Shown in pieces: positions 37,565 to 47,866 of a stretch of 64,000 nucleotides of DNA. Position 1 is the stretch's first letter; each line of letters begins with the position of its first letter. This DNA is from Dolomedes plantarius (taxonomy: Eukaryota; Arthropoda; Arachnida; Araneae; Dolomedidae): contig OU015501.1 in assembly GCA_907164885.2 (NCBI GenBank), forward strand, positions 22,036,631 to 22,100,630, written 5' to 3'. A program made the position numbers and the translations under genes. Under the pieces are notes generated by a model that saw nothing but the letters and a program-made list of their open reading frames with translations, made no database searches and had not been told where the DNA came from.

Positions 37565-38856
37565 CAGGAATGGTCAACTGGCTGCCCGCGGGTCGCATCC
37601 GGTGCAGCAGGACTTTTTAACCGGCTAATGGCTCGAAAGCAATTAAAAATATATATACAGTAAAACGTCGTTTATCCACCCTTGTTGATCCGGGTCACAT
37701 TTGTAGACATTATTTTTATTTAATGTTCACATTATATAATAATTTTTAAATATGTTAGCAAGAACGTAACTACAAGTACGCCAAATATTCCTCTTTTAGT
37801 TTGATTCAATGTACAGTTTCTGCATAGATTGTATAATAAATTATGGTCATAAAATGCTTTTTGTAGAGTTTAAGAAAGCTTTACTTGACTTACCAATACT
37901 TTGTTAAGAAATGATGTGAAAAGTTATTTTTATATATTTTTAATGCCGTATAGACAATACTAGTATGCAATTTTGTTACAACTTTTTTTTATCGTAATAA
38001 ATAGTAAGTCTGCTTAGTTAAGGATTTTGTTTTGCTTATTACCCATGTTACCCGGATTATCCGGATATTCGGTTGTCCGGATTGTCTATGGTCCCAGTTA
38101 GTTCGGATAAACGAGGTTTTACTGTACTATTTTGTTATAAAACGAAATACTTCACTCACTTGTTCCATGTTCGGCAGCACTTAATTGAGCGAAAGCACCT
38201 TTTGAAAAATGATATACATTAGGTCTAAGGAAATCGACGTTGATTCTACAGCCCTTGCTGTGTTAAAATCAACGTCTCCCGTAGGCTTCGCTCATTAGAT
38301 TTCTTCCACTTTTTGAATATAAAGAAAACCAATTTTATGTTCTGTTTTGTAATATAAAATATTTTCGTGAATCAGGCTTAGTTTCATTTTGTTAAAAAAA
38401 ATTATTTTGTGTTGTTTTTTGAAATAAATATTTTATTTTCCAAAAATCAAATGTATTTCAGAACGTGCGTTTTAAAATAGCTAGTCTGAAGTTGTTAATT
38501 TAAAAAATATTTGATTTTACAAGGTTGCGTTTAGTAATTTTTGCATTTTTTGCAAACCGTATATATTTTGATATCGCCAAAATTAATTTTTCACCAAGTA
38601 AACAGTTTTGTCAAGAATGCAATTTTCTGAAAAAGAAATTATGCAATTTTTCCTATATCACAATGTGAACTTTTTTGAGGACCTTGTATTTATATGTATT
38701 TCAATTAGTTTAAATTTAAATATTTAAAATTATCTTAAAGTTAAAATATTTAGTTCGGTATGCAAATATGATATTTCGCTCCGATATTATAGCTGGCCGC
38801 CGTAATTTATGTTTTCCTCAAGTGGCCTCCGGATTGTTTTGAGTTGGCCACCACTG
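37565..38856. mobile_element. hAT-type element, 1.29 kb, non-autonomous
   Basis: The ends CAGGAATGGTCAACTGGC and (inverted right end) CAGTGGTGGCCAACTC share the hAT pattern. The flanking 8-mers gtctataa (37557-37564) and gtctatat (38857-38864) match at 7 of 8 positions. The interior is AT-rich without a transposase frame and contains the nested Tigger-like MITE at 37658-38124. Confidence 0.83.
37658..38124. mobile_element. Tigger/pogo-type MITE nested in the hAT element
   Basis: The left end CAGTAAAACGTCGTTTATCC and inverted right end CAGTAAAACCTCGTTTATCC differ at one position. TA flanks both sides (37656-37657, 38125-38126). Subterminal CCGGAT motifs and CCGGATTATCCGG are typical. It lies wholly within 37565-38856, so it inserted after the hAT element. 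No coding capacity. Confidence 0.92.
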
Positions 38857-38864
38857 GTCTATAT

Positions 38865-39115
38865 TAATCTTCTGGTTACTTTACTTTTGCAGTGCATTTA
38901 TTATTTTACTTTTTTATGTTATTCTCTTTACAATCCTTTCAAGTTTAAATTAATGCTTAAATATCATGACCTCTCATTTCTGCGATACTTTAATTTCATT
39001 TTTACGTAATTTTTGGTCGGTCCCTCCAAAAACGTATAAATAAGAGATCTCTGTAGTATTCAACAAATACTAGTATTTTAACCTGTCGTCTCCTAGCCTC
39101 AAAGGCCAGTAAAGC
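38865..39115. other. spacer between two hAT elements
   Basis: AT-rich, no gene. Confidence 0.5.
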
Positions 39116-39959
39116 TAAGGTGACCAGACGTCCCGCTTTTGGCGGGCCAGTCTCGATTTTTAACAATTTGTCACGCGTCCCGCGGGGTGTTAAAAAAGTC
39201 CTGATTTTTGGAAAGAATGTACGACAATCTAGGGAACGGCGGGAGAACGGGAAGGGAAGTACGTTTTCGGTGCCCATGTGGCTATTTAGCCAGGATATGG
39301 GTTTTATATTATTTTTGTTAATATTATAATGTTAAGCTTTAATAATAACAAATAACTGCAATATTTCCGAAAATGATCTTTTTAATGTGGTATCATTAGT
39401 AAAAAAATATATTGATAAGGAAAAGGTTAAATCTTGGGCATCAGCAAAAATCACAATAGAGAACAAATGGTTAGAAATATTTCATCATTTTGAAACAAAC
39501 CATGTTCCATACAATAATGCACTAAAAATTGTGGAATACGCGCTGTCCTTACCAGGAACTAATGTTGCGACTGAACGCGTTTTTTCTACGGTAGATGAAG
39601 TGTGGACACCAGAAAAATCACAATTCAGTGTTGAGACTTTAAAAGCCATTTTATGTGTGAAATATAATTTAACAAATTCTTGTGAAAAATTTCATGACCT
39701 TTTAAACAACGACAGCAATCTACTAAAAAAAATTTACTCAAATGAGACATATGCCAAAGAATAAAATACTACTATACTCAATTTTTTTTTATTTATTATA
39801 TTTGTAAATTGTACTTATGTTGAAATTTAAAAAAATATATTACAATACTATTTTTGCGTTCTATGAAAATTTTTGTTGCTCCATATAGACCAAATTTTTA
39901 ATCAAGAACCCCCCGGTCAATGTGTCCCGCTTTACCAATGTTAAAATCTGGTCACCTTA
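39116..39959 (+). mobile_element. hAT element with TAAGGTGACCAGA ends
   Basis: The left end TAAGGTGACCAGA is inverted at the right end (TCTGGTCACCTTA). Target duplications agtaaagc (39108-39115) and agtaaatc (39960-39967) match at 7 of 8. The element is 844 bp and keeps only the 3' coding part (39336-39764), so it is an internally deleted, non-autonomous copy. Confidence 0.9.
39336..39764 (+). pseudogene. hAT transposase C-terminal fragment (hATC dimerisation domain)
   Basis: The frame is open from the stop before 39336 to the stop at 39762-39764, about 142 codons. It carries ALSLPGTNVATERVFSTVDE and WTPEKSQFSVETLKAILCVK, the hallmark of the hAT C-terminal dimerisation domain ('SLPGTNAAVERVFS...W...(K/R)..(M/L)..ETLKA.L.VK'). 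There is no ATG near the frame start; the first residues (NISENDLFN) look like the middle of a longer protein, so it is a 5'-truncated exon remnant. It lacks the BED zinc finger, the DDE catalytic region and most of the RNase-H fold. No internal stop or frameshift has accumulated in the retained part, which points to a fairly young element. Confidence 0.88.
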
Positions 39960-40037
39960 AGTAAATCACCATGTGAACTCTCTCGGGGATTGGTAAAATG
40001 TTATTTCCATGTCCCTCACATATAGTCCCTCACAAAT

Positions 40038-40210
40038 AGCTAGGCCAAATGTCTAGGACACGGAATTCGGTACCAGAGTTCATGGGTTGGAGCCCCACTG
40101 TTGGCATGAATGTTTGTAGCCGTTCGGAATCGGCCTTAAGCAGTAGGTCCCGGTCTAATTAGCCCTCGTGTAGCAAAAGTTGACCGTAGCGCTCCAGGCC
40201 AAACCAAACC
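40038..40210 (+). repeat. tRNA-derived SINE, family 1, copy with decayed head
   Basis: From GGGTTGGAGCCCCACTGTTGGCATGAATG onward (in shorter pieces: CCCACTGTTGGCATGAATG, GTAGCCGTTCGGAATCGGC, TAGGTCCCGGTCTAATTAG, GTTGACCGTAGCGCTCC) it matches the SINE at 47671-47856 in plus orientation, ending CCAAACCAAACC. The 5' tRNA-like part is diverged. Confidence 0.85.
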
Positions 40211-40333
40211 CTCACAAGGTTACATTGATAACTTTTTAACTCAAAATAAATTGTAAATCATTACATTCCAGTTCTATGGGGTATAAACAATGCAACATAA
40301 CTTATTATTTTTTACACTTATAGAGCCTTTATC

Positions 40334-40922
40334 AGGGGTAGGCAACCTTTTTTACTAGGAGGGCATATTTCAGAAATGCGGGAGTTCGGCGGGCACCGCT
40401 GGGTGAAGAGGAGTAGGGGGTGGGGTAATATTTAAACACGACAATATTAATGCGACAAAATATTTTAATACATAAATTCAAATTTTAATTTAAACAAAGC
40501 CATTTAAAAAATGGTATTTAATGCTATATTTAACATGACTAACTCGATGTAATGGGGAACATAAGTTGAATGAACAGTTCTCAGGTATTGGTCCAAATGA
40601 GTGTCAATGAGGCTTGATAAGTACTTTGATTTTAAGTATTTCCTATTGGAAAACAAAGATTCACATGCATATGTCGACGCGCTGAGAGAGTTTAATTTCA
40701 GAGTAGGAAAAAGAAGCTGACTCACAGCGAGGGGAGAGCGACGCTGTCGAGACAGTAGGCGGCTCAGTTTTTTATTTTTATGGTTTTACGATTTATAATT
40801 CTTTTTTACTAAAATTATTCATTACAACTACGAGCGTGTGTTATCAAATATCTAATAGTATGTAAAACTTAGATATTTGTACGGCGGGCACTTTAAAATT
40901 GTCCGGCGGGCACCCCAGGCCT
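40334..40922 (-). mobile_element. hAT relic with CAGGGGTAGGCAACC end
   Basis: The left end CAGGGGTAGGCAACCTTTT is a known hAT terminus style, followed by GC-rich GGCGGGCACC. The right end contains the same GGCGGGCACCCC inverted in sense but lacks the full terminal repeat (CAGGCCTATATT). Target duplications are not clear. It encloses a hATC fragment on the minus strand. Confidence 0.65.
40504..40725 (-). pseudogene. hAT transposase C-terminal fragment
   Basis: The minus-strand frame contains STYACESLFSNRKYLKSKYL followed by LIDTHLDQYLRTVHSTY. hAT transposases of the group including many domesticated animal copies read 'GSTY.CE..FS.MKY.K...RS.L.D.HL...L' in the dimerisation domain. Only this terminal segment remains, flanked by AT-rich sequence with stops. 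Non-functional. Confidence 0.82.
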
Positions 40923-41933
40923 ATATTATTTGAACAAACAAACAAACAAAAAATTGCACATTCCCCGTCATTAAAAAGATTATAAGTGCCATTGTATATA
41001 CATCATCATTAAGAAACATAATCTTTTTAAACCATTTTTGAGCGTATAAGACTTAGAAACAGATATAAGGAATATTGAGATCATATTAAGAGAGGTACGA
41101 CTCACTTTTAAAGGGTTATATCAGACGTCTTCCCGAATCCACGTGCGAACAGTTTAGCATACAGTTTAAAAATGCTATTCAGTATACGAATAATGCAGTG
41201 GAAAAATCCCTTCCATACAAACATATAAAACGAAAACACTTTATAAGAATTCAGTCTTTCGATTTCGAGAAATGACGAGCAAGGTGTAAAAACCGAAACG
41301 GATATGCCGCTAATGACGTTTCTACGGCACATCCTTTCATTCTGTTATAGAATTCAACTTTTAAACGTTTTCAAAAGATTTAACCTACTTATAAACTCGG
41401 ATTGTCTTCATTACTCTTAAGTTCTTTGTAAATAGCAATTCGCAGATAATCTGTTATTGGATTACACACTGTATGAAGTGAAAGCGTCCTAAACTAGAAG
41501 TCTGAAAAGAGTATTTGACAAGGACAAAATCCTAAGGTATCAGTATCTTTAATACTCTTGAACTGTTTTGAACTATTTTAAGAGCATTTGTCGGTAAAAG
41601 CGAGTGCATAATTATATTTGCTTTCAAAAACTGGAGAATTTTATTCCCCGCACTACTTTTCTGGAGAAACAGGGTAATATTTTCGTTACATTTTGATATG
41701 AAAGCAATGTAGAACTTAGTAGTTACTACCTTGGGGCTTTAAACACCCACCTGACAAACTGTACAATAGCCAGTCTTCGCTTGTTGTGAGTCGATTTTCA
41801 GTCACCTTTTTGAAGTTTACAAGATTTTTTTTTAAATAAACGTTTTTCGCAGAAATTCAAGCTTGTTAAATTATTCATTTAACTTAAAGTGACCGCATTT
41901 ATATGCAAATTAATCCGCATATTACTTACTTAC
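40923..41933. other. AT-rich stretch, no gene
   Basis: A minus-strand frame at 41108-41332 has no recognised motif. Nothing else supported. Confidence 0.4.
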
Positions 41934-41955
41934 GCACACACACACAAACAAACAA

Positions 41956-41992
<37 letters not shown>
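41934..41992 (+). repeat. microsatellite (CA)n / (CAAA)n / (TA)n
   Basis: Alternating CA with interspersed AAAC units, ending in (TA)n. Confidence 0.95.
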
Positions 41993-42144
41993 GCGAAGTT
42001 TGTTTTAGCATATTGAAGCATTTTACATAATTCAATGGGTACTGCGATTGTAAAAATGTGTTATAGAGACCGGGCGGGCTAATGTCTTTAAAAATACATT
42101 AATTTTCCGGAGATTAAACAATTTTCATTAGAAACTTGTGCTAA

Positions 42145-42149
<5 letters not shown>

Positions 42150-42196
<47 letters not shown>
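42150..42196. repeat. poly(T) tract, about 47 bp
   Basis: An uninterrupted run of T lies just outside the hAT MITE at 42208. It could be the reversed poly(A) tail of a retrotransposed copy, but no element body is recognisable to its right, where hAT sequence begins 12 bp later. Confidence 0.95.
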
Positions 42197-42200
<4 letters not shown>

Positions 42201-42207
42201 TTTAGAC

Positions 42208-42738
42208 CAGCGGTTCTTACCTTGTCGTACATGTACCCCTTGGGATACTCGCTGGAAGGTTCAGGGGTACGCAAAACATTTTTAGTCGTGGCGGAAAAAA
42301 ACCAGTATCTTGTAATAAAGGGAAAAAAAGGAATTTTCGTCTAGAATTATCACAAAACACCACCGGAGAACAATGTTCTATTACCGGAGCAAGATAAATT
42401 TTGATTATCTGCGTAAGGTTTGAGAGTGGATGAACGTCTATTCCCCTTCGCTCCCCAAACTTGCACACTAGTCATCGATCAGCTGTGTAACGATAAACCA
42501 ACGCAACCATCTCGCTGATCATCCACTAAAATGTTTATGACTCTATACCACTTTTTAAATTTTTATGTGCCATTTTGTGAATTTAGTTATATAGGTAATT
42601 TATGAATACAATTAAATGTATTATTAATTTTATTCGCATTGTTACAGTATACGCTATAGTTTTATCAGTACAAGGGACACGCCAGTGACATACATATTTC
42701 AGTGGGGTACGCGAGGTATAAAAGATTGAGAACTACTG
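42208..42738. mobile_element. hAT-type MITE (CAGCGGTTCTTACC end)
   Basis: The left end CAGCGGTTCTTACC and inverted right end CAGTAGTTCTCAATC follow the hAT rule. The flanking 8-mers atttagac (42200-42207) and gtttggac (42739-42746) match at 6 of 8. The subterminal GGGGTACGC repeats (about 42262 and 42705) are typical. The minus-strand frame 42217-42468 runs into the terminal repeat and is not a gene. Confidence 0.8.
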
Positions 42739-42746
42739 GTTTGGAC

Positions 42747-44109
42747 TTTATATAAAATGGAAAATATGGAATTCTTAACAGCTCGGCACACTTGTAATTT
42801 CGGTAACAGCTAGTTTTGTAAGATTCTGTTTACTTTATGTAATTCATTTACCGTCATATCTTTTCGTTTCTTCTTCTTCTTTTTAAAATATGAATAGAAA
42901 GTTTTTAATTAGATTAAGATTTTATCGGTATACAAATGGGATGAAACAGGACCAATGCTAGCAAACACAGGGGACTGTTACTGAAAGTTGTGATCTTCAA
43001 GTTAGATGTAACAGTAATGCTTCAAGATCGGACTTCCCTCCATTTATTGAAGAATTGCCCATTGCCCACCTTGTAGAAGACCACTTTCCGAAAAAATCCT
43101 TCAATAAAGTCGACATTGCTGACACAAAGATATTATTTAACTACTTCTCTGCAGTTGTATTATTATCTTATCATGAACACCGAATTGGGAGTCTCGTTAC
43201 TGAACATCAGGGACATAAACAACAACACTGCTCTGTGGATTTTGATTTTGGTTTGACTTCATGAATTGGTTATCAGTTTTAACATTTATATAAATTTCTT
43301 CTTATGAATGTGCTGCAACCTCTGCAAGCTTCTGCAATTCTGAAGACACATTTTCAAAACTTTTTCTTTACTGTATAAATGTGCTTTTTTTCTAATTTTT
43401 TTCTAATTTTTTCTTCTATATATATATATATCAACGCAGAATGTAGCAAGTAATCGAAATATTATACTTATGGTTAGCCAACCACATCTTAAGCGACAAA
43501 AGTCTGGTTTTTTATCTTGGTCACAGAGGGTCGCGTATTCGGACAAACTTCCTTCCTCTGTACTTGGATATTCTTAATCATTCGGATGAACCTGCTTATT
43601 CAAATGATTATGATGGATGAAAGTTCAGCGATCCCTCTCCCCCAATACATTTACCCTAACATAAATAGCAAAACTTGACCGCGGTACTTGAACCAGGCTT
43701 CTAACATAAATTTCTAATTGATTGTTTATGCTTTACGATTCATATGTATATATTAACACACACTCACACACAAATTAAATTCTGATGTTTCGTTCTAACT
43801 TTAAATCTAAAGATTTTTTTATTATTTTTTATTTCTTTTCAGCATTTTATAGTTTCAATTTAATCTAATTTAATTATTTAAATTCTGAGAAGCTGTTTCA
43901 AACTCCTATTTCCAATTTTGAACATTTTGTGGAGTCAGATTTTCCTAAGCCTTGTCTTTTATTGATTGAACTTGACAACCTCTATTCAAGTTCCATGCGT
44001 TTACCCCTTTTTAGTATTCTATAACTTGAAAAAACACTATGGTCAATTCCTTTTTGTGTCCCTACTCAAGTGATCGTTATGCACTATTATAATAGTTTAT
44101 TTTCCAAGA
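42747..44109. other. AT-rich stretch, no confirmed gene
   Basis: 43055-43264 (plus) is a 69-codon frame starting at TTG, ending HCSVDFDFGLTS. It is less AT-rich than its surroundings but has no domain I recognise; it may be an exon or transposon scrap. A short (TA)n tract lies at about 43418-43431. Confidence 0.35.
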
Positions 44110-44400
44110 GTGGCCACGAGAGGAAGATTCATTCCCCGTTCAGTTTTTTGGGCAAAATCAAAATGGCGGACTTTTTTTTTTTTTGGGGGGGGGGGGTGGC
44201 TTACGTGGCAGGCACTTTGCCCGAGGACAACCGCCCGTATACACTGCGAGACGTTGCGCCAAGAGAGTGAACTAATGTTGGGAGTTTCTGAAATTTCCCC
44301 TTTCAGGGGAAATTTCAGAAACTCCCAAGCCTAGGCCGGGATTTGAACCCCATCCCGAGCATTGACAGCTTGCACCGTTAGACCCTTCACATGGAGGGCA
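44110..44400 (-). repeat. tRNA-derived SINE, family 3, with 22-bp hairpin
   Basis: On the minus strand it begins with a tRNA-like head: an A-box-like GGTCTAACGGTGCAAG (about 44370-44385) and a good B box GGTTCAAATCC (44339-44349). It then has a perfect inverted repeat (44280-44326) and a GC-rich body (GGGCGGTTGTCC, GTGCCTGCCACGTAAGCC) ending in a C-run and an A-run (plus-strand T and G runs at 44170-44198). The order A box, B box, body, A-rich tail fits a Pol III-transcribed SINE. Target duplications were not found. Plus-strand frames here are not genes. Confidence 0.65.
44280..44326. repeat. perfect 22-bp inverted repeat, 3-bp loop
   Basis: The arms at 44280-44301 and 44305-44326 are fully complementary (start GGGAGTTTCTGAAATTTC). 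They lie directly downstream of the B box of the SINE. In RNA this would be a strong hairpin; in DNA a possible cruciform. Confidence 0.95.
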
Positions 44401-44957
44401 ATAAATGGTAGTGTTTTTAACTGGATTTTCTTCCGTTTTAGTTTCTGTAGAGCAGTTGTACAGCTATACTTGATTTTTAATTTCAACCTAAACTAGTAGT
44501 TAAATTTAGAAACATTTTAGGGAGTAAGAGGGCTCTTATATTGTTTCTTGGTCTGTGGTACGCTTTTTAAAGTCGAGGTGGAACAATGTGCCAAAAATCT
44601 TAATTATCAAAAATCCCCTGGCTTTTACAATTTTATTTCAAAACTATCAGATATTTGACAATTGGGCATGAACGGATAGATGGCAGGTAATCAGTATCAG
44701 TGAAGTTTAGGTAAAAAATTCTCTCATCGAATTCTGCAAATCCACTTCTTTCACAGAGAAACTTTGAACTTCTTGAACTCTGATCTTGAATAAAATGTAT
44801 AGGCCAGTATTACCTGTAAGGTTGGATCGACGTAATGCAAATTTTTCACGGCACATTCTCCAGAATCTTCTGCTTCACCACATAGCAATCAACTATTTAA
44901 TCGATGTAGTTCAGTAAATAAATGGATTATCACTTTAGCATCAACCGGGTCATAGCA
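44401..44957. other. AT-rich stretch, no gene
   Basis: Nothing recognised. Confidence 0.45.
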
Positions 44958-47085
44958 GTTGATAATTAATAATTAACTTTGTTTCTGATTGAATAAAAAT
45001 TAAGACAAAATTGGCAGAGAGAGATACAGGGAAAACATAGTGTGATTAGATAGGCCAAATATACTTTCTGTATTGAATTGGGACTTTCAAAATCATCAAA
45101 TTAATACTGTAAAGAATATTTTACGACTTTGTTGGAAAGATTTTTTTTGTTATTTTATTTTAAGACATCTTTTTCTAGAAGAATATTTCCGAGAAGCCAA
45201 ATTATAAATCGGGGACAAAGAAAGATCTTCTCGACTGTTGCCACTTTAAAATCTTAATATAAAGGAATATAACGAATAAACTTTTGGGCAGACATCAGCA
45301 GAGAATATGTACAGATTTCTGACAGCAGACTTATGTATCTGTTGTCCTTTCCAATACGGAACAGGCGGAGATAGTTTTTAAATATTTTATTTTTACTAAA
45401 AAGAATAAGCTGAATACAAGGCTAGATTTAAGATTGCATCCCACATCAACTGAATTTGATTAAAAAAATTGGAATCGTATTAAAAACGGAATATTTATTG
45501 TGTATAAAATATTCATTGTGGGTTTTTAAAAAATGATTTCGATTTCCAGACATTGCGAAGTGTTTCAATTAACAATAAATTAAATTCAAAATATAGGAAG
45601 TATTAAAGTCAACTAGTTTATTTAGTCTGCAAATGTGTTAAATTGTGTTCATTGTATCTTCTGAGTTTTAAATGTGAATATACGTATTCACCGTTTGTTC
45701 ATATTTAATTGCTTTTTAATCCCGCTACTGGCGAATGTATTTGCAGTTAAAACACATAACTTTAAAATGACAGCATTTCATTTTTTATCACAAACATGCT
45801 GCCGTTATGGAAAATACAACTTCTGGAAATGATCGCTGAACAGCCGTGGGTTACGCAAGGGTAAACGGTTGGGAACCAGTCTCAAATTTATTAGGTTATG
45901 TTATAGTTTTTCCACCACTTTTTTCCTGTCTCTTGTAAGCAGATAGTCGAGGTAGTACGCGAAGCTATTTAATAGTCGCACATGCTGTGAAACCACTAAA
46001 ACTGAATTACTAATAATGTAATACAGGAAGCAAGCAGAAAATGAAAATAAAACAAAGTGCGTACTCGAGACATTGTAGCGGCCAGACATTACATCACACT
46101 ATCAAAAATGTCTGAATATTGTTTCTCTAATGACTACGTCAGCTCATTAAGGAAACGGATGATAATAATTGCTGTTATCAACAGCTGTTCTAGCGGCTTT
46201 TTTCTCTTAAATAAAACCATATGTGTGAGTGCTCTCTTTATCATTTCATACAAAAAAAAATGAAGTTAATTTAAAATGGTATGTGAACAAACCAAATGAT
46301 TTTCTTAACTCTAACGGGTTTCTAATAAAAATTTAAGTCTAATGAACTATAGTAAAAAAATGGTAACTCGGTACCGGTAATGGTTCCAGACAAAGGTATG
46401 AATTAATATGAAACATAAAAAGACAGCATTATATTGGCGAAAATTCTATATAGCTAAGAAGCATAATTACAATCGTGTTATAGTCCAGTGAAAGTATATG
46501 CCCACCTTCGTTTCTTGTAAAAAAATATTCTTTTTAATTTTATTCTGCAATTTCAATTAGTACGAGAAAAATTAATAATGAATATTGTTTCAATTCTTTA
46601 AATTTGCAATCTATTTCAGTACAGATAAATAAAGATACGTTTAATTCAAAACATTAAAATTTATATTGGAAATTGAAGTTTGTAACACAAATGGAAACTG
46701 TTTGATTCCATACAAATTTGGGCTACTATTTTATTTAAAAAATAATTAATTCCGCCTTCACCTCATTTATAAAATATTTTCCTTCAGAGTTTCAAAATGG
46801 TAACTGTAGAGAAGATCTTTCTTTGTCCCCGATTTACAATTTGGCTTCTTTGAAATATTCTTCTGGAAAAATATGTCTCAAAATAAAGTAAAGAAGAAAA
46901 TCTTCCCAACAAAGTCATCTAATATTCCTTACAGTATTAATTTGATGATTCTGAAAGTCCCTATTCAATATAGAAAGTATATTTGGTCTATCTAATCATA
47001 CTATGTTTTCCTCGTATCTCTCTCTGCCAATTTTGTCTTAATTTTTATTAAATCAGAAACAATGTTACTTATTAATTAACTTCTA
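44958..47085. mobile_element. 2.1-kb unit bounded by about 300-bp inverted repeats
   Basis: The left arm (about 44958-45256) and right arm (about 46788-47085) are inverted copies. Shared blocks include TTTGTCCCCGATTTAAT-type sequence (CGGGGACAAAGAAAGATCTT inverted as AAGATCTTTCTTTGTCCCCG), TTAATACTGTAA, ATAGTGTGATTAGATAG / CTATCTAATCATACTAT and GGCAGAGAGAGATAC / GTATCTCTCTCTGCC. The 1.5-kb centre is AT-rich and holds no transposase. It is either a non-autonomous DNA transposon with very long terminal repeats or an inverted segmental duplication. Outer target duplications could not be fixed because the ends are in AATTAA-rich sequence. Frames 45901-46089 and 46057-46263 in the centre have no known domain. 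Confidence 0.8.
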
Positions 47086-47660
47086 ATTTTATCAGAACAG
47101 TACTTAATGGGACATATCGCCGATCCGAAGAAACAATGACACAATTCCAAAACTGAGCATTTTGCGTATTATTGCCTTACTGGATTCGAAAATATCTAAT
47201 TTAACCAAAGGAGCAATGATAAATTGTAGTAACGCGCTACGTCGCTAGACGAAAGTTGCGTCGTCATTGAAATATTAGCTATTTGCTATCAGCATTTGGA
47301 ACAGCATCGACAAAATTTTTTGCAGTTATGTCATTGTTCTTCCAGACTGGCGACATGTAGTTGACAAATCTTAAAAAAAATTTTAAAAACTTGGGGACAA
47401 TTTATTAGGTAAACAACTTATTAGGTTAACAACTTCTTAGATAGTCGCCATAGAGATGAAAAAACAAAAGATTAGATATTTCGAATTGGGTATATTATAT
47501 ATTCTATATAATATACTCTATTCGAAAATCATAAAAGATGACAGATTTCTTGGCCGGCAGCGGAGCGACTAATCGCACATCGTTCAAGCAATGGAGGTTT
47601 AAAAGCCCGCAGAGGATATGTTGCCATTCCACAATATACAGCTGAGAAGGGTTTAAATTG
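47086..47660. other. AT-rich stretch, no gene
   Basis: A short near-palindromic (TATA)n run lies at about 47490-47518 (TATATTATATATTCTATATA). The downstream minus-strand frame 47529-47888 is made mostly of SINE sequence. Confidence 0.45.
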
Positions 47661-47670
47661 CCAAAGCAAG

Positions 47671-47856
47671 TTTGGTTTGGTTCGGAGCGCTACGGTCAAC
47701 TTTTTGCTACACGAGGGATAATTAGACCGGGACCTACAGTTTACAGCCGATTCCGAACGGCTACAAACATCCATGCCAACAGTGGGACTCGAACCCACAG
47801 GATCTGAACCGAATGTCACCACCCTAGCCACTCGGCTATCCTGGCTCCACCTGGCT
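47671..47856 (-). repeat. tRNA-derived SINE, family 1, full length with 10-bp TSD
   Basis: The minus strand starts GGAGCCAGGATAGCCGAGTG. The A box TAGCCGAGTGGC (47827-47838) and B box GGTTCGAGTCC (47785-47795) are at tRNA spacing, and the T-arm GTGGG-TTCGAGT-CCCAC is intact. The body carries GTAGCCGTTCGGAATCGGC, TAGGTCCCGGTCTAATTA and GTTGACCGTAGCGCTCCG, and the 3' end is CCAAACCAAA rather than poly(A). The direct repeat ccaaagcaag (47661-47670 and 47857-47866) is its target duplication, showing retrotransposition and recent age. The D-arm wording (GCCGAGTGGCTAGGG) suggests a Ser/Leu-type tRNA ancestor; that is inference. It is not a functional tRNA, as the anticodon arm does not pair properly. 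Confidence 0.92.
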
Positions 47857-47866
47857 CCAAAGCAAG

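Noticed and set aside
47671..47856. Possible functional tRNA genes at the SINE heads (also 44339-44385 and 51310-51365)
   Set aside because: A and B boxes are present, but the anticodon arms do not pair convincingly, and the sequence continues into repeat bodies shared between copies. They are SINE heads, not tRNA genes.
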